Source: Calothrix sp. NIES-4101 (GTDB lineage: Bacteria; Cyanobacteriota; Cyanobacteriia; Cyanobacteriales; Nostocaceae). From it: DNA of 64,000 bases. The stretch covers positions 6,932,794-6,996,793 of the forward strand of contig AP018280.1 of NCBI GenBank assembly GCA_004296455.1, read 5' to 3'. A program made the translations under genes and the position numbers. Positions 1-9,142 of the stretch are shown piece after piece. The notes under the pieces were generated by a model that made no database searches, was not told the origin of the DNA, and saw only the letters and a program-made list of their open reading frames with translations. Positions within the stretch are counted from its first letter, which is position 1, and every line of letters begins with the position of its first letter.

Positions 1-1110
1 AGTGCGGATACTGGAGATGAAGTGACACCACGTTGGGTGGAAACCTCCACAGGTGAAATCGTCCGTATTTGGTGTGGAGATATCGAAGTTCATATCAATA
101 CTGATGTTGCCTATGGAGTCTGGCAATATTGGCAAGCCACAGGCGATAATGATTGGATGCGATCGCGTGGTGCAGAAATTATTCTCGATACGGCGATTTT
201 TTGGGAAAGTCGCGTCGAATGGAATCAAGAGCGTTGCGGTTACGATATCTTGGATGTAGTTGGCCCCGATGAAAACCATGATCGGGTTAACAATAATGCT
301 TTTACGAATATTATGGTGAGGTGGCATTTACAGACTGCATTGCAAATATGGGAATGGTTAACAACAAATTATCCCGACACTGCTGCGGAACTCACACAAA
401 AATTCAGCTTAACAGATATTAGACGCGATCGATGGACAGAAATTGCCCAGCGTTTATTTGTGAATCAAGATGCTGAAACTGGTTTAATTGAACAATTTGA
501 GGGATTCTTCGATTTAGAAGATGTCAACCTGGCAGACTACGAACCCCGCACCAAATCAATGCAAGCGCTGCTAGGAATTGAAAGCACAAATGAAAAGCAA
601 ATCCTCAAGCAACCAGATGTATTAATGATGTTGTACTTATTACGGGGTGTCTCTCCGCAAGTATCGTCAAATCTGCACTACAACCACAAAACCCTGCAAG
701 CTAACTGGAATTATTATCACTGTCGCACCGATCATAGCTACGGTTCTTCCCTAGGTCCAGCAATTCATGCAATCTTAGCTTGTGAATTAAACCAACCAGA
801 GGAAGCCTACAACCGCTTTTTACAATCAGCATTAGTGGACTTAGCAGACACACGCAAAAATGCCCACGAAGGTATTCATGCAGCAACTGCGGGAGGGGTT
901 TGGCAGGCTGTGATATTTGGCTTCGCGGGGATTCGCATGACTAAATTTGGTCCCTTAGCTTGTCCTAATCTTCCTCCAAGTTGGCGGCGACTCAAATTCA
1001 AATTAACGTGGCAAAATCATGACTACGAATTTGATTTAACCTCGGCAGATGTCAGCCAAGAACTAGCAGCAAATTCTCTTTCTCTGTCTATTTCTCAACT
1101 TCAGAATTGA
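1..1110 (+). CDS. Glycoside hydrolase family 65 phosphorylase, C-terminal part (cut by window edge)
   Basis: The reading frame is open from base 1, so this is the 3' part (369 codons) of a longer gene; the GTG at 22 is internal. The protein carries the GH65 signature GPDENH followed by NNNAFTN. The Glu of GPDE (codon 271-273) matches the family's general acid. GH65 enzymes phosphorolyse or hydrolyse alpha-glucosides such as maltose, trehalose or kojibiose, releasing beta-glucose 1-phosphate. The opening SADTGDE and the later EGIHAATAGGVWQ stretch fit the (alpha/alpha)6 barrel, and the tail fits the small C-terminal beta domain. The exact disaccharide substrate cannot be read from this part. 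A strong hairpin follows downstream. Confidence 0.85.
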   Translation, partial: SADTGDEVTPRWVETSTGEIVRIWCGDIEVHINTDVAYGVWQYWQATGDNDWMRSRGAEIILDTAIFWESRVEWNQERCGYDILDVVGPDENHDRVNNNAFTNIMVRWHLQTALQIWEWLTTNYPDTAAELTQKFSLTDIRRDRWTEIAQRLFVNQDAETGLIEQFEGFFDLEDVNLADYEPRTKSMQALLGIESTNEKQILKQPDVLMMLYLLRGVSPQVSSNLHYNHKTLQANWNYYHCRTDHSYGSSLGPAIHAILACELNQPEEAYNRFLQSALVDLADTRKNAHEGIHAATAGGVWQAVIFGFAGIRMTKFGPLACPNLPPSWRRLKFKLTWQNHDYEFDLTSADVSQELAANSLSLSISQLQN

Positions 1111-1161
1111 TGAGTTGTCTGTTTCTGTGCTGCAAAATAATTACAAGTACAATAATTAGGC

Positions 1162-1212
1162 TTGTAGTGATACTTTACCTATGCAATAAGCATAGGTAAA
1201 GTACAACTACAA
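1162..1212. terminator. Long hairpin between convergent genes, likely bidirectional terminator
   Basis: A perfect 13-bp stem (ACTTTACCTATGC / GCATAGGTAAAGT) with a 5-nt AATAA loop is extended by outer arms TTGTAGT / ACTACAA. It lies between the convergent GH65 gene (ends 1110) and the minus-strand gene at 1239-1805. T-rich sequence follows on the plus strand from about 1216. A role as terminator for both genes is inferred from position. Confidence 0.7.
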
Positions 1213-1238
1213 ACCTATCTTTTATTTTTAATTATTCA

Positions 1239-1805
1239 TTATTCTGGTAATTCAAATTTGGGAGCACCTATTTCTTCCGAAACCCTTTCAATTTCAAAAT
1301 TTTCGATATTGCTTTCAAAACGATTAAATGTAACGCGAATTTCATGATAACCAATAGCACTAGAAGCTCCTCTTGGAGTGCTGCACTTAATTCGCATCAA
1401 AGTTTGAAAACCACCAAATTCATCATTAATATAAAATCTGCGAGTACAATCAAAACCAATAAAATTTTCTAGTGCTACTTGATTGAGAGCAGCTACTCCC
1501 ATCCGACTATTAATTAATGATTTAATTTCCTCCACTTCTTGTTGAGGTGTCATCTTGCGCCATTGATTTTTAGACATATTATTTCCTAGTATTTCATTTA
1601 ATTTAGACCAAGTTTTTGCACCGACAATTCCATCAGCGACTAATCCATGAGAACGTTGAAATCTAATGACAGCATCTTTGGTGCCGGCACCAAAAATCCC
1701 ATCAATCGCACCCGCATAAAAATTGAGTTTTTTCAAACCTTCTTGCAGTTTGACAACTTCCTGTCCTTTAGAACCTTCTTTTAGTACTGTAGAAGTAGCA
1801 TTCAT
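1239..1805 (-). CDS. Peptidoglycan-binding domain protein with unknown C-terminal domain
   Basis: A 188-residue protein. Residues about 8-72 form a PG_binding_1 domain: GSKGQEVVKLQEGLKKLNFY, then DGIFGAGTKDAVIRFQ and DGIVGAKTWSKL, the usual three-helix repeat. The remaining ~115 residues (KMTPQQEVEEIKSLIN onward) are not a domain I recognise; they hold two Cys and several aromatic residues. There is no signal peptide, unusual for a wall-binding domain, so the protein may stay in the cytoplasm or leave by another route. The ATG at 1805 is the obvious start. It stands alone, convergent with the GH65 gene. A wall-associated or toxin/immunity-like role is speculation. Confidence 0.7.
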   Translation of the reverse strand: MNATSTVLKEGSKGQEVVKLQEGLKKLNFYAGAIDGIFGAGTKDAVIRFQRSHGLVADGIVGAKTWSKLNEILGNNMSKNQWRKMTPQQEVEEIKSLINSRMGVAALNQVALENFIGFDCTRRFYINDEFGGFQTLMRIKCSTPRGASSAIGYHEIRVTFNRFESNIENFEIERVSEEIGAPKFELPE

Positions 1806-2123
1806 ATTTTTCCCTCTTGTCCTAATAGTTGAGTACTGTTAACTTGATTTGTATTGTGTGTATCTGTGTTTAGAATCACTCTCTAGATTCTTAATTCCGC
1901 AAACACAAGCATCAAATTTAATAATTAATTTGATAAATAATCCGATAGTGTCAAATCATCCCCTTGCCACAAAGCAGTGGAGTACAACAAATAAGCTTCT
2001 AATCCTGTCAGTGAGCCTCTTTGAGATGATGTGTCTCACACATTTGCAATGCTACATTGGTGAAGATGTTGCACAAACTTATACGGCAGCAATAATAAAT
2101 TTATAACAGCGAATAATTAGTAT
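1806..2123. other. Intergenic region between divergent genes, no supported gene
   Basis: This AT-rich 318-bp stretch separates the divergent genes starting at 1805 and 2124 and must hold their promoters. An 85-codon open frame at 1849-2106 has no family resemblance and is probably chance. Confidence 0.5.
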
Positions 2124-2798
2124 ATGCCGATGAAGAATTTAATCCGAATTATTGCCTCTACTGTTTGTCCCTTAATAGTTATTAGTTCTACTTCAACGGG
2201 CGTTACTGCAAAAGCGGTTAATGTCGCCACAGCAGCTTCAGTCAAAGCCAGTAAAAATAAATCTACATTACCAACAGTTGGTACAGTTAAAAAACTTGTC
2301 AATGGTGACTTAGCATGTTGTGTCACTCTCGTTGATGACAAAGGTAAATCCTATAATCTTTACGGAGACTTTCGCTTTTGCGGACAAGAGAAAACTTACT
2401 TGAATAAAAAAGTTCGCTTAACTTATAAATTAACCAATATCGATAGTCCCCAATGTCAAGGTAGAGTACCCTGCAACAAAAAGCAAAGAGTAAATCTGGT
2501 TGCCAAAATGGAAGTGATTGGCGCTAAAGTTGGAACAGTTGTGACTCTACCAAAGATTGGCACAGTGAAAAGAATTACAAACGGTGATTTGCTGTGCTAT
2601 GTGTCGATTGTGGACGAAAAGGGGAAACAGCACGAACTTGGTGCTGATTTTGGTATTTGTGAACAGGAAAAAGCATTCTTAAATAAGAAAGTACGTTTGA
2701 TTTATGGATTAGCAAATGTAAACGATTGTCAAAGTGCCGAACCTTGTGGAAAAACTCGTCAACAGCAAATTATCCAGGAAATGGAATTAGTTCGTTAG
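2124..2798 (+). CDS. Secreted protein with two tandem Cys-containing repeats, unknown function
   Basis: A 224-residue protein with a likely signal peptide (residues 1-30, basic MPMKNLIR then a hydrophobic stretch and small residues). The rest is an internal duplication. Repeat 1 (about 53-131) and repeat 2 (about 146-222) share GTVK(K/R)(L/I)xNGDL, DxKGK, (F/G)xCxQEK, LNKKVRL and a late Cys pair near PCxK. Four to five Cys per copy suggest disulfides outside the cytoplasm. I do not recognise a characterised family. The fold is probably a small beta barrel, judging from the alternating pattern; this is inference. It is monocistronic between intergenic stretches. Confidence 0.65.
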   Translation: MPMKNLIRIIASTVCPLIVISSTSTGVTAKAVNVATAASVKASKNKSTLPTVGTVKKLVNGDLACCVTLVDDKGKSYNLYGDFRFCGQEKTYLNKKVRLTYKLTNIDSPQCQGRVPCNKKQRVNLVAKMEVIGAKVGTVVTLPKIGTVKRITNGDLLCYVSIVDEKGKQHELGADFGICEQEKAFLNKKVRLIYGLANVNDCQSAEPCGKTRQQQIIQEMELVR

Positions 2799-2923
2799 GT
2801 TAAAATTAAAGTGCGATCGCACTTGATCATAAATCATCAAGTAATATTTTATCTATTCAAATCTAGTTGTTTGTCTTTTTTTGATGAACGACTAGATTAA
2901 AGTGAATTAAAGGTGATATTTCG

Positions 2924-3376
2924 ATGAATAAAGACGATTTAATGTTTTTTCGGTTATTTACCTCATTATTTCTTGGCGTTGGTGGTGTATTTGCAATCGC
3001 TGGTGTAATTATTGGAGTTAATATTCATTCACATATTCGTAGTTCTCTGATTACACAAGGAACTGTAATTGATTATGTGCAGTATACATATAAAGATGAA
3101 GATGGTATTTATGTAAAAACTTACCATCCCATAGTGCAATATAAACCTATTAACGAGGAACCACTGGTATTTGAAGATAGTTCCAGTAGCAATCCACCAG
3201 CATATAAAAAAGGTCAAAAAGTCGAAGTTATCTATAATCCTAAACTAATAGAAGTAGCATCAATTTACTCTCGCTTCGACTCATGGTTTTTGCCTTCCCT
3301 ATTTACTGGCATCGGTACAATTTTGATATTGATTGGCTTGATTCCATTATTGAGAAGGCTTTTGCGTCGAAGTTAA
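2924..3376 (+). CDS. DUF3592-type two-helix membrane protein
   Basis: A 150-residue protein with a transmembrane helix near each end (about 12-32 and 122-145). Between them lies an extracytoplasmic beta-rich segment containing YHPIVQYKP, PPAYKKGQKVEVIYNP and similar strands. This layout, with the KGQKVxVxYNP motif, fits the DUF3592 family, whose function is unknown. The start ATG at 2924 has AAAGGTGA upstream as ribosome site. It runs in the same direction as the preceding secreted protein but is 125 bp away, so an operon is uncertain. Confidence 0.7.
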   Translation: MNKDDLMFFRLFTSLFLGVGGVFAIAGVIIGVNIHSHIRSSLITQGTVIDYVQYTYKDEDGIYVKTYHPIVQYKPINEEPLVFEDSSSSNPPAYKKGQKVEVIYNPKLIEVASIYSRFDSWFLPSLFTGIGTILILIGLIPLLRRLLRRS

Positions 3377-3446
3377 TCTGGTGGTGTGGAAAATTTTACC
3401 CTGTCTATACTCAATTCAAAAACTAAAACAATAACACCATTTATGG

Positions 3447-4148
3447 CTACTTCTCTCTACATTGATTCGCTTTGAATTTTTGTATAACCTCAGTTGGCAG
3501 AGAAGAATCTAACTTAGGAATACCCTTGGAAGCATATAATTGCACCTTCTGTTTCCCAATGGCAATTCCCAAAAACTCCATATCTCCAGGAATATTATTT
3601 TTACTAATCAGAGATTTATGTAATCGAAACTTACCTTGTTGTCCTTGTCCTTGATTAATCTTCAGAGTATAAAATCGTGGCATTGGGTTAGGTGGACGAG
3701 GTTCACCTGGATAGATAATATAATTTTCATTGTCTTGATATTCAATCATACAAACTTGTCCCTTTACAGTGGATGGGAAAACAACCATCGTTACAGCTGG
3801 TTGAAACATTTCCCAATTATTCATCCAATAGCCGAGAAAGGGCGCAATTTGGGGATTAACTTTAGACCATTGGGCACGATAAGGCTGAAGATTAGCATCA
3901 AAAGTAGGGGGTTTAACAATCTTACCTAAGCCAGCTAAGTCTAGTGTTGCTTGCATTTCCTCCTTCATTTTTTTCTGCAACTTCGCTAGTTCATTGGGTT
4001 TGAAAACCTGAATAGTTTTACTACTATTTTTTGAAGGGATTTTTTTGGCGATCGCAGTTTGATTGAATGTTATTGTTAAAGTTGTACTGAAAGATAAACT
4101 TAAATATAGAACTGAATTAATTAATGTATGACCAAACTTGATTTTCAT
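3447..4148 (-). CDS. Hypothetical secreted cyanobacterial protein
   Basis: A 233-residue protein with an N-terminal signal peptide (basic start, then LINSVLYLSLSFSTTLTI, ending near an AIAKK site). The mature part has a lysine-rich helix (about 50-75) followed by a globular region with aromatic and Pro-rich stretches (PGEPRPPNPMPRFYTL) and two Cys (one near the C-terminus). I do not recognise the family. It is convergent with the DUF3592 gene and divergent from the LRAT-type gene. Only the export prediction is well supported. Confidence 0.6.
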   Translation of the reverse strand: MKIKFGHTLINSVLYLSLSFSTTLTITFNQTAIAKKIPSKNSSKTIQVFKPNELAKLQKKMKEEMQATLDLAGLGKIVKPPTFDANLQPYRAQWSKVNPQIAPFLGYWMNNWEMFQPAVTMVVFPSTVKGQVCMIEYQDNENYIIYPGEPRPPNPMPRFYTLKINQGQGQQGKFRLHKSLISKNNIPGDMEFLGIAIGKQKVQLYASKGIPKLDSSLPTEVIQKFKANQCREK

Positions 4149-4502
4149 GTCGCTTTAACAAGTACCAGGAAGGTTTAACATGTAATGACGTAGAAGCCAT
4201 TTTTTGTGTTCCTGTAACCTAGCTATTGTAGTGTTTACTGAATAATATGTAGTGCAGATGGGGAAATTATCTTATTTTTTATATTAGGCGATCGCATACT
4301 ATTTCATTTTTTTTATTCAGGCATTTAATTGCGATATTCATTTCCCTAAATCATTTTTTTACCCAAAATAGAATATTTTTTTCTTTTCGCTGCATTCAAA
4401 TTTATCTAACTTTAATAGTTTTTCCCGTAATTTTACTAAGCCTAAAATTGCAATTTAATATTTATAACGGAATAATCAGGGATAATTCAAGATGTAACTC
4501 AC
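4149..4502. other. AT-rich intergenic region between divergent genes
   Basis: 354 bp of AT-rich DNA with one HIP1-like GCGATCGC near 4289. It separates the divergent genes starting at 4148 and 4503. I see no open frame, hairpin or repeat that stands out; it presumably holds both promoters. Confidence 0.5.
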
Positions 4503-4994
4503 ATGAAAGAAGGCGATCATATATATATTTATTTACGCGATAAAGCCACAGGTGTAAAATTTACTCATCATGGTATTTACATTGGTGATAATAGGGTAAT
4601 TCATTATTGGGATGGAAAAATTAGACGCAGTAAGATATATAAAGATAAGTGGTTACGCAGAAGTATTCATATTAAAAAATATAAAAAATGTTATGATTCA
4701 GAGCGTGTAATCAAAAGAGCTAAGAAAAGATTAGGGGAGAAAAAATATCATCTAATATTCAACAATTGTGAACATTTCGCATATTGGTGTAAAACTGGCA
4801 AGCATAAGAGTAAACAAGTGAATGATAAAGTTAAGATTATTAAGATTAAAACTCCGAAAATCAAAGTCTCTGAAGTTAAGATTCCTAAAATTAAAACCCC
4901 TAAGATTAAAATTCCTAAGATTAAAACCCCTAAGATTAAAACCCCTAAGATTAAAACCCCTAAGATTAAACTACGTAAAATAAGATTTTTCTAA
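4503..4994 (+). CDS. LRAT/NlpC-P60-fold acyltransferase-like protein with lysine-rich repeat tail
   Basis: A 163-residue protein. Residues 1-100 fit the LRAT domain (permuted NlpC/P60 papain-like fold): HHGIYIGDNRVIH carries His22 and His34, and NNCEHFAYWC carries the nucleophile-type Cys89. The 12-residue His-His spacing matches HRASLS/LRAT proteins. Members transfer acyl groups from phospholipids or hydrolyse them; the bacterial substrate is unknown. From residue ~112 the protein becomes a strongly basic tail of TPKIK/IPKIK units, encoded by a 15-bp tandem repeat. No signal peptide is visible. The tail could bind acidic surfaces such as membranes or nucleic acid (inference). Confidence 0.75.
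   Translation: MKEGDHIYIYLRDKATGVKFTHHGIYIGDNRVIHYWDGKIRRSKIYKDKWLRRSIHIKKYKKCYDSERVIKRAKKRLGEKKYHLIFNNCEHFAYWCKTGKHKSKQVNDKVKIIKIKTPKIKVSEVKIPKIKTPKIKIPKIKTPKIKTPKIKTPKIKLRKIRFF
4878..4970 (+). repeat. 15-bp tandem repeat coding for the TPKIK tail
   Basis: Units of the type CCTAAGATTAAAACC recur about six times with few changes inside the 3' end of the LRAT-type gene. The most 3' units are nearly identical, which suggests recent copy-number change by slippage. Confidence 0.85.
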
Positions 4995-5047
4995 CCCCAC
5001 TCAGGATAAACCCAAATGGGGTATGTATGGTAAACAGCCGAATATTC

Positions 5048-7252
5048 TTACCCCAGCAAACTAATTCCCCGGTTCACCAAAGCATCGGCAGTTAAACCAT
5101 TAAAAGACATCAATTCACCTGCACTTGCGGTAGTTTCCCCACGCTTCCAAGCAAAAGTATCACGCTGACAATTACTTCTCAACATCACAGGTTCTAACAT
5201 CGCAGATGCACCACCAGTAACACCAATTAAAGCATCTCCAGCAAATAGTTCATTGAATTTAGCATCATTCATAAATCCACCATCAGCTTCCGAACAAGTG
5301 TCCCAAGCAACATCACTAGCGCGGTATAAACGACGAGGATTAATCACAGAAACTATGCGACTTCCTATGCCTTGCTCTTGTAATTTTTGAACAGCTTCGT
5401 AAACAGGAACTAATGTAATGTCACCAATAACTGCAAAAACTACTGTTTTACTTCCAGGAGTTTCTTGGAGAATTACCGCGCCATTTTCTAAACCTTCTCT
5501 TGTCTGAGCAAAAGTAGTTCTAATCGCCAAAGGTGACTTGCTGGCAGTAATCACAATTCCCTTATTCTTGGTAGTTAATGCCCAGTCATAACAAACTTGA
5601 ATACTGTTGGCATCGGGTGGGAAAACAGGAAAAACATTCCCATTTCGCATCATCGCTGCAAAATAAGCTTCAATCTCCGGACGTTGGTGAGTCCAACCGT
5701 TGCGCCCTTGCTCTAATGCTCCGGCGGTATATAAGGTAATTGTCGAAGGTGTGGGACGACGTAATTCTGCCATTGCTTGGGTAACGGTTTGCCATATGGG
5801 TAATCCATTGATAGCAAAGGACTCGTAGGAACACCATAATGTTCTCGCACCCATTAAAGCTAAACCGGCTGCTAAACCTGCACATGCGTCTTCGCTGAGG
5901 GGTTCGTAAACTTGTCCACCTGGTGCTTGATTATACAAATCATCTTTGACGGGGTGGTTGATTTTCAAGGCTTGGTTGATATTGGCAATCCCCGATGCTT
6001 CATTTCCGTCTGCGTTGGTGACAATGAAGTTTTGATCTTTTTGTCCGACATAACCGACTAATCTGCCCATTGCGGTGGTGGAAACTTTTGTTTCTCCTCC
6101 GACTGCATATTCTTCCAAAGGTAATTTACCAATGTCTGCTAAAGGTAAAACAAATTCGGTGACGGCTGTTTTTGATGCGGAACCACCACCTGCTGTTTCC
6201 AAGTTGGTGCGTACCAATTGCCAAGCGGCGGGAGGTAATGCGATCGCCTTTAATGCTTCAATAATATGTGGTGCGTCGAGGGTATCTTTCGGATAGAGGT
6301 TATGGGATTTGGCTCCGCGTGCATGTACTCCTGCACCTTTGAGTTGTTTAATGATAAATACGGTGAGTTTACCCCCTAACGCAGATTTTGCGGCTCTATC
6401 AACTCCCGTTAATATTGCTTTGGTAAATTCCATTCTCTTGGGAATTGAGAATGCGGTGCTATCTACATAATCACCAGGTTGGTTTTTGTCGTCGAAGTCT
6501 TTGGCATCAACTAAGATGACTTCGTCAAAACCATTACCTTGCCAATAGGCAATCATCTCTGCGTTGGTTTTGGTGGACACCATACTGTGGTGTTCTTGGC
6601 TAAATCCATTCCATACCAAGACTGGTAAGAAATTTGTCACTTCCGGGTAGGCTGTATGGAAATGTGCCATGCCACTCATGATGTAGGGTTCACCTAAACC
6701 ACCATCCCCAACGGTGAAGGGGAAAAGTTTGTCACGGTGGAGTAATGCTGCGGACATTGCGAAATGTTGTCCTTGTCCTAAGGGGCCTGCCGGTGCGAGA
6801 ATACCAGGAATGTAACCCGAAAGGTGTCCCAAAAGCCCGTGTTTTTCGCGGAAGCGATCGCGTAATTGTTGTACTGTGGATATACCCATGTCTTCGAGCG
6901 ATCGGTCTAAGAACATGGCACTATAAAATCCAGGGGCGTGGTGTCCAACTTCGGTAATAATATTTTTGTGACCGAGCATGACAAGTGCTGCATATGCCTC
7001 TGCTTGGCTGGCAAATCCACCGGGGTGCCCAGAAGCCTTACTTCCAGTAATTTGTAGAGTCAGATAGCGCAATGCATCAGCATAGAGAATAGTTTGGTAT
7101 ACTGCGGCATCTTCGTGAGGATTCACAGTACCGTTAGCTACTGCACTTTCTTTTCCATACTTATCAAATTCCGGCAGAGGTTCCCCAAAATATTGGATTC
7201 CTTCACAAAAATCGGGAACTGCTGAAGTTTGTTTTGGGGTTGTTGCTGTCAT
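5048..7252 (-). CDS. Thiamine-diphosphate enzyme of the transketolase/phosphoketolase type
   Basis: A 734-residue protein. The N-terminal part has SGHPGG and the ThDP/Mg motif GDGGLGEP followed ~28 residues later by NG (VLVWNGFS), which resembles phosphoketolase (GDGE...LHLNGY) more than classical transketolase. The central domain (EDACAGLAAGLALMGARTLW, then YESFAINGLPIW) matches the transketolase-type pyrimidine domain, and a C-terminal domain follows. Such enzymes cleave ketose phosphates to move two-carbon units or make acetyl phosphate. It is shorter than typical ~800-residue phosphoketolases, so the reaction is not certain. ATG at 7252 is the start. It is divergent from the P450 gene and not visibly in an operon. 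Confidence 0.65.
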   Translation of the reverse strand: MTATTPKQTSAVPDFCEGIQYFGEPLPEFDKYGKESAVANGTVNPHEDAAVYQTILYADALRYLTLQITGSKASGHPGGFASQAEAYAALVMLGHKNIITEVGHHAPGFYSAMFLDRSLEDMGISTVQQLRDRFREKHGLLGHLSGYIPGILAPAGPLGQGQHFAMSAALLHRDKLFPFTVGDGGLGEPYIMSGMAHFHTAYPEVTNFLPVLVWNGFSQEHHSMVSTKTNAEMIAYWQGNGFDEVILVDAKDFDDKNQPGDYVDSTAFSIPKRMEFTKAILTGVDRAAKSALGGKLTVFIIKQLKGAGVHARGAKSHNLYPKDTLDAPHIIEALKAIALPPAAWQLVRTNLETAGGGSASKTAVTEFVLPLADIGKLPLEEYAVGGETKVSTTAMGRLVGYVGQKDQNFIVTNADGNEASGIANINQALKINHPVKDDLYNQAPGGQVYEPLSEDACAGLAAGLALMGARTLWCSYESFAINGLPIWQTVTQAMAELRRPTPSTITLYTAGALEQGRNGWTHQRPEIEAYFAAMMRNGNVFPVFPPDANSIQVCYDWALTTKNKGIVITASKSPLAIRTTFAQTREGLENGAVILQETPGSKTVVFAVIGDITLVPVYEAVQKLQEQGIGSRIVSVINPRRLYRASDVAWDTCSEADGGFMNDAKFNELFAGDALIGVTGGASAMLEPVMLRSNCQRDTFAWKRGETTASAGELMSFNGLTADALVNRGISLLG

Positions 7253-7611
7253 GCTAAGTACCTTAAAAATATGCTGTACGGATAGAGCCTTGATTTCCCA
7301 TTTGGTTTTAGATTGGTGATGTTAACGGCTAAAAACTTGGCTGGGCTTGGGTTAAAACCGTTAAAAATCTAAAATTTACATGAATGACAATGCTTGTTCA
7401 ATTTAACAAAAATTTTACAACTTCCCGACCATAGAGATTTATTTGTTTTTCACAAGCAAACTATAAGTAAAACCAGGGGTAACAGTAAATAAATTTTGTC
7501 TAGATGCATTAATTAGTACATATAACTTGTTAATGCAATAAATCTTAATATTTGGCTAGAGGTTTAAATGGCAAAACAGAAGAAAAGCCGGAAAACCTTC
7601 CTTCTCCAACT
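7253..7611. other. Divergent promoter region between ThDP enzyme and P450 genes
   Basis: About 360 bp between the ThDP enzyme start at 7252 and the preferred P450 start at 7612. It is AT-rich without a clear hairpin or operator. A TTG at 7552 opens the P450 frame earlier and could be an alternative start. Confidence 0.45.
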
Positions 7612-8952
7612 ATGAAACTTCCAAATGGTCCCCAAAGTCCTGCGATCGCACAAATGCTTCAGTGGGTTGCGATTCCTATGTCGTTGATGACAGCCTGTGC
7701 AAAGCGCTATGGGGATATTTTTACCTTGAATCTAACTATACCAATTGTAATTGTGAGTAATCCCCAGGCGTTGCAGCAGATATTAACTGGAGATACTAAA
7801 GAATTTACAGCACCGAGTGATTGGAATAAGCAGTTTGAATCTTTGTTAGGCAAGAATTCCGTGATTACAATTGCTGGGGAAGCACACAAACGACAGAGGC
7901 AATTATTAACACCAGCATTTCATGGTGAAATAATACAGAATTATGCGGCAATTATTCGTAATATTACTGAAGAAATTATGCAATCTTGCCAGGAAAATAA
8001 AACCTTTTGTCTACGCACTGTAATGCAGCAAATAACATTACGAGTGATAATGCAAGCGGTATTTGGTTTGTATAAAGGCGATCGCGCCCAGGAATTAGAG
8101 AAGGTTGTCAGTGCGATCATGGATGCTGGCGCAAATTCACCTTTACGAACACTGTTTCTTTATTATCCGGCACTACAACGCGACTTAGGGAAGTTGACAC
8201 CTTGGGGTACTTTTTTGCGTCGCCGAGAATATGCGAATCAATTAATATATGCGGAAATTAGAGAACGTCGGCAAAATTTTGATGCTTCGCGTACTGATAT
8301 TTTAAGTTTGCTGATGGCGGCGCGAGATGAAAATGGTGAAGCCATGACAGATGAAGAACTGCGGGATGAGTTAATGACTTTATTAACGGCGGGACATGAA
8401 ACTACGGCAACTGCTTTAACTTGGGCTTTATATTGGATACATAAGTTTCCTTCTGTTCGCTATAAATTACTCGAAGAATTGCAGAATTTAGGTGATAGAT
8501 TTGATATTAATACTATTCAGAAATTACCTTATTTAAATGCTGTTTGTAATGAAACCTTGCGAATTTATCCTGTGGGAATGCTCACTTTTCCCAGGGAGGT
8601 AAAAGAAGCTGTGAATTTGTGTGGTTATGATTTAGAACCAGGGACAATTTTAATGGGTTCGATTTATTTGACTCATCAACGCCCGGATATATATCCAGAA
8701 CCGCAGATATTTAAACCAGAAAGATTTTTGGAACGGCAATTTTCACCATACGAATTTTTACCTTTTGGTGGAGGTGTCAGACGTTGCATTGGCAATGTCT
8801 TTGCCTTATTTGAAATGAAAATTGTCTTAACTACAATTCTCTCAAAATTAGATTTAGAATTAGTTACAAAACAAGATGTCAAACCGCAACGACGTGGATT
8901 AGTCACAGGGCCAAATCAACGGATTAATTTGATGGTTAAAGGCAAAAAGTAA
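7612..8952 (+). CDS. Cytochrome P450, CYP110-like
   Basis: A 446-residue soluble P450. Visible marks are the I-helix oxygen-binding motif AGHETTA, the K-helix ExxR (ETLR) and the haem loop FGGGVRRCIGN with Cys392 as axial ligand. The N-terminus MKLPNGPQSP and the following segment match cyanobacterial CYP110 enzymes, some of which hydroxylate fatty acids or terpenes. I chose ATG 7612 because the protein then starts like CYP110 members; an in-frame TTG at 7552 would add 20 residues. Redox partners are not encoded nearby. The substrate cannot be inferred from this locus. Confidence 0.9.
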   Translation: MKLPNGPQSPAIAQMLQWVAIPMSLMTACAKRYGDIFTLNLTIPIVIVSNPQALQQILTGDTKEFTAPSDWNKQFESLLGKNSVITIAGEAHKRQRQLLTPAFHGEIIQNYAAIIRNITEEIMQSCQENKTFCLRTVMQQITLRVIMQAVFGLYKGDRAQELEKVVSAIMDAGANSPLRTLFLYYPALQRDLGKLTPWGTFLRRREYANQLIYAEIRERRQNFDASRTDILSLLMAARDENGEAMTDEELRDELMTLLTAGHETTATALTWALYWIHKFPSVRYKLLEELQNLGDRFDINTIQKLPYLNAVCNETLRIYPVGMLTFPREVKEAVNLCGYDLEPGTILMGSIYLTHQRPDIYPEPQIFKPERFLERQFSPYEFLPFGGGVRRCIGNVFALFEMKIVLTTILSKLDLELVTKQDVKPQRRGLVTGPNQRINLMVKGKK

Positions 8953-9142
8953 CAAGAAATGGGGAGATATAGAGACAGATACAGAAATAATTTTTATGTT
9001 TTTCTCATCTCCCGTCTTTACTTTGCATCTACCCAATACTTCATCCCTAGTCTTAATATTTCTCAACTTTTAGTGAATATTCTTAAGAAATTATTTAACA
9101 TTCTCAATCAAAAATCTGGGCTTGAGTATCTACAATTAGGAT

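Noticed and set aside
1849-2106. 85-codon open frame on the plus strand
   Set aside because: No family resemblance, no clear ribosome site, lies in an AT-rich gap that must hold two divergent promoters.
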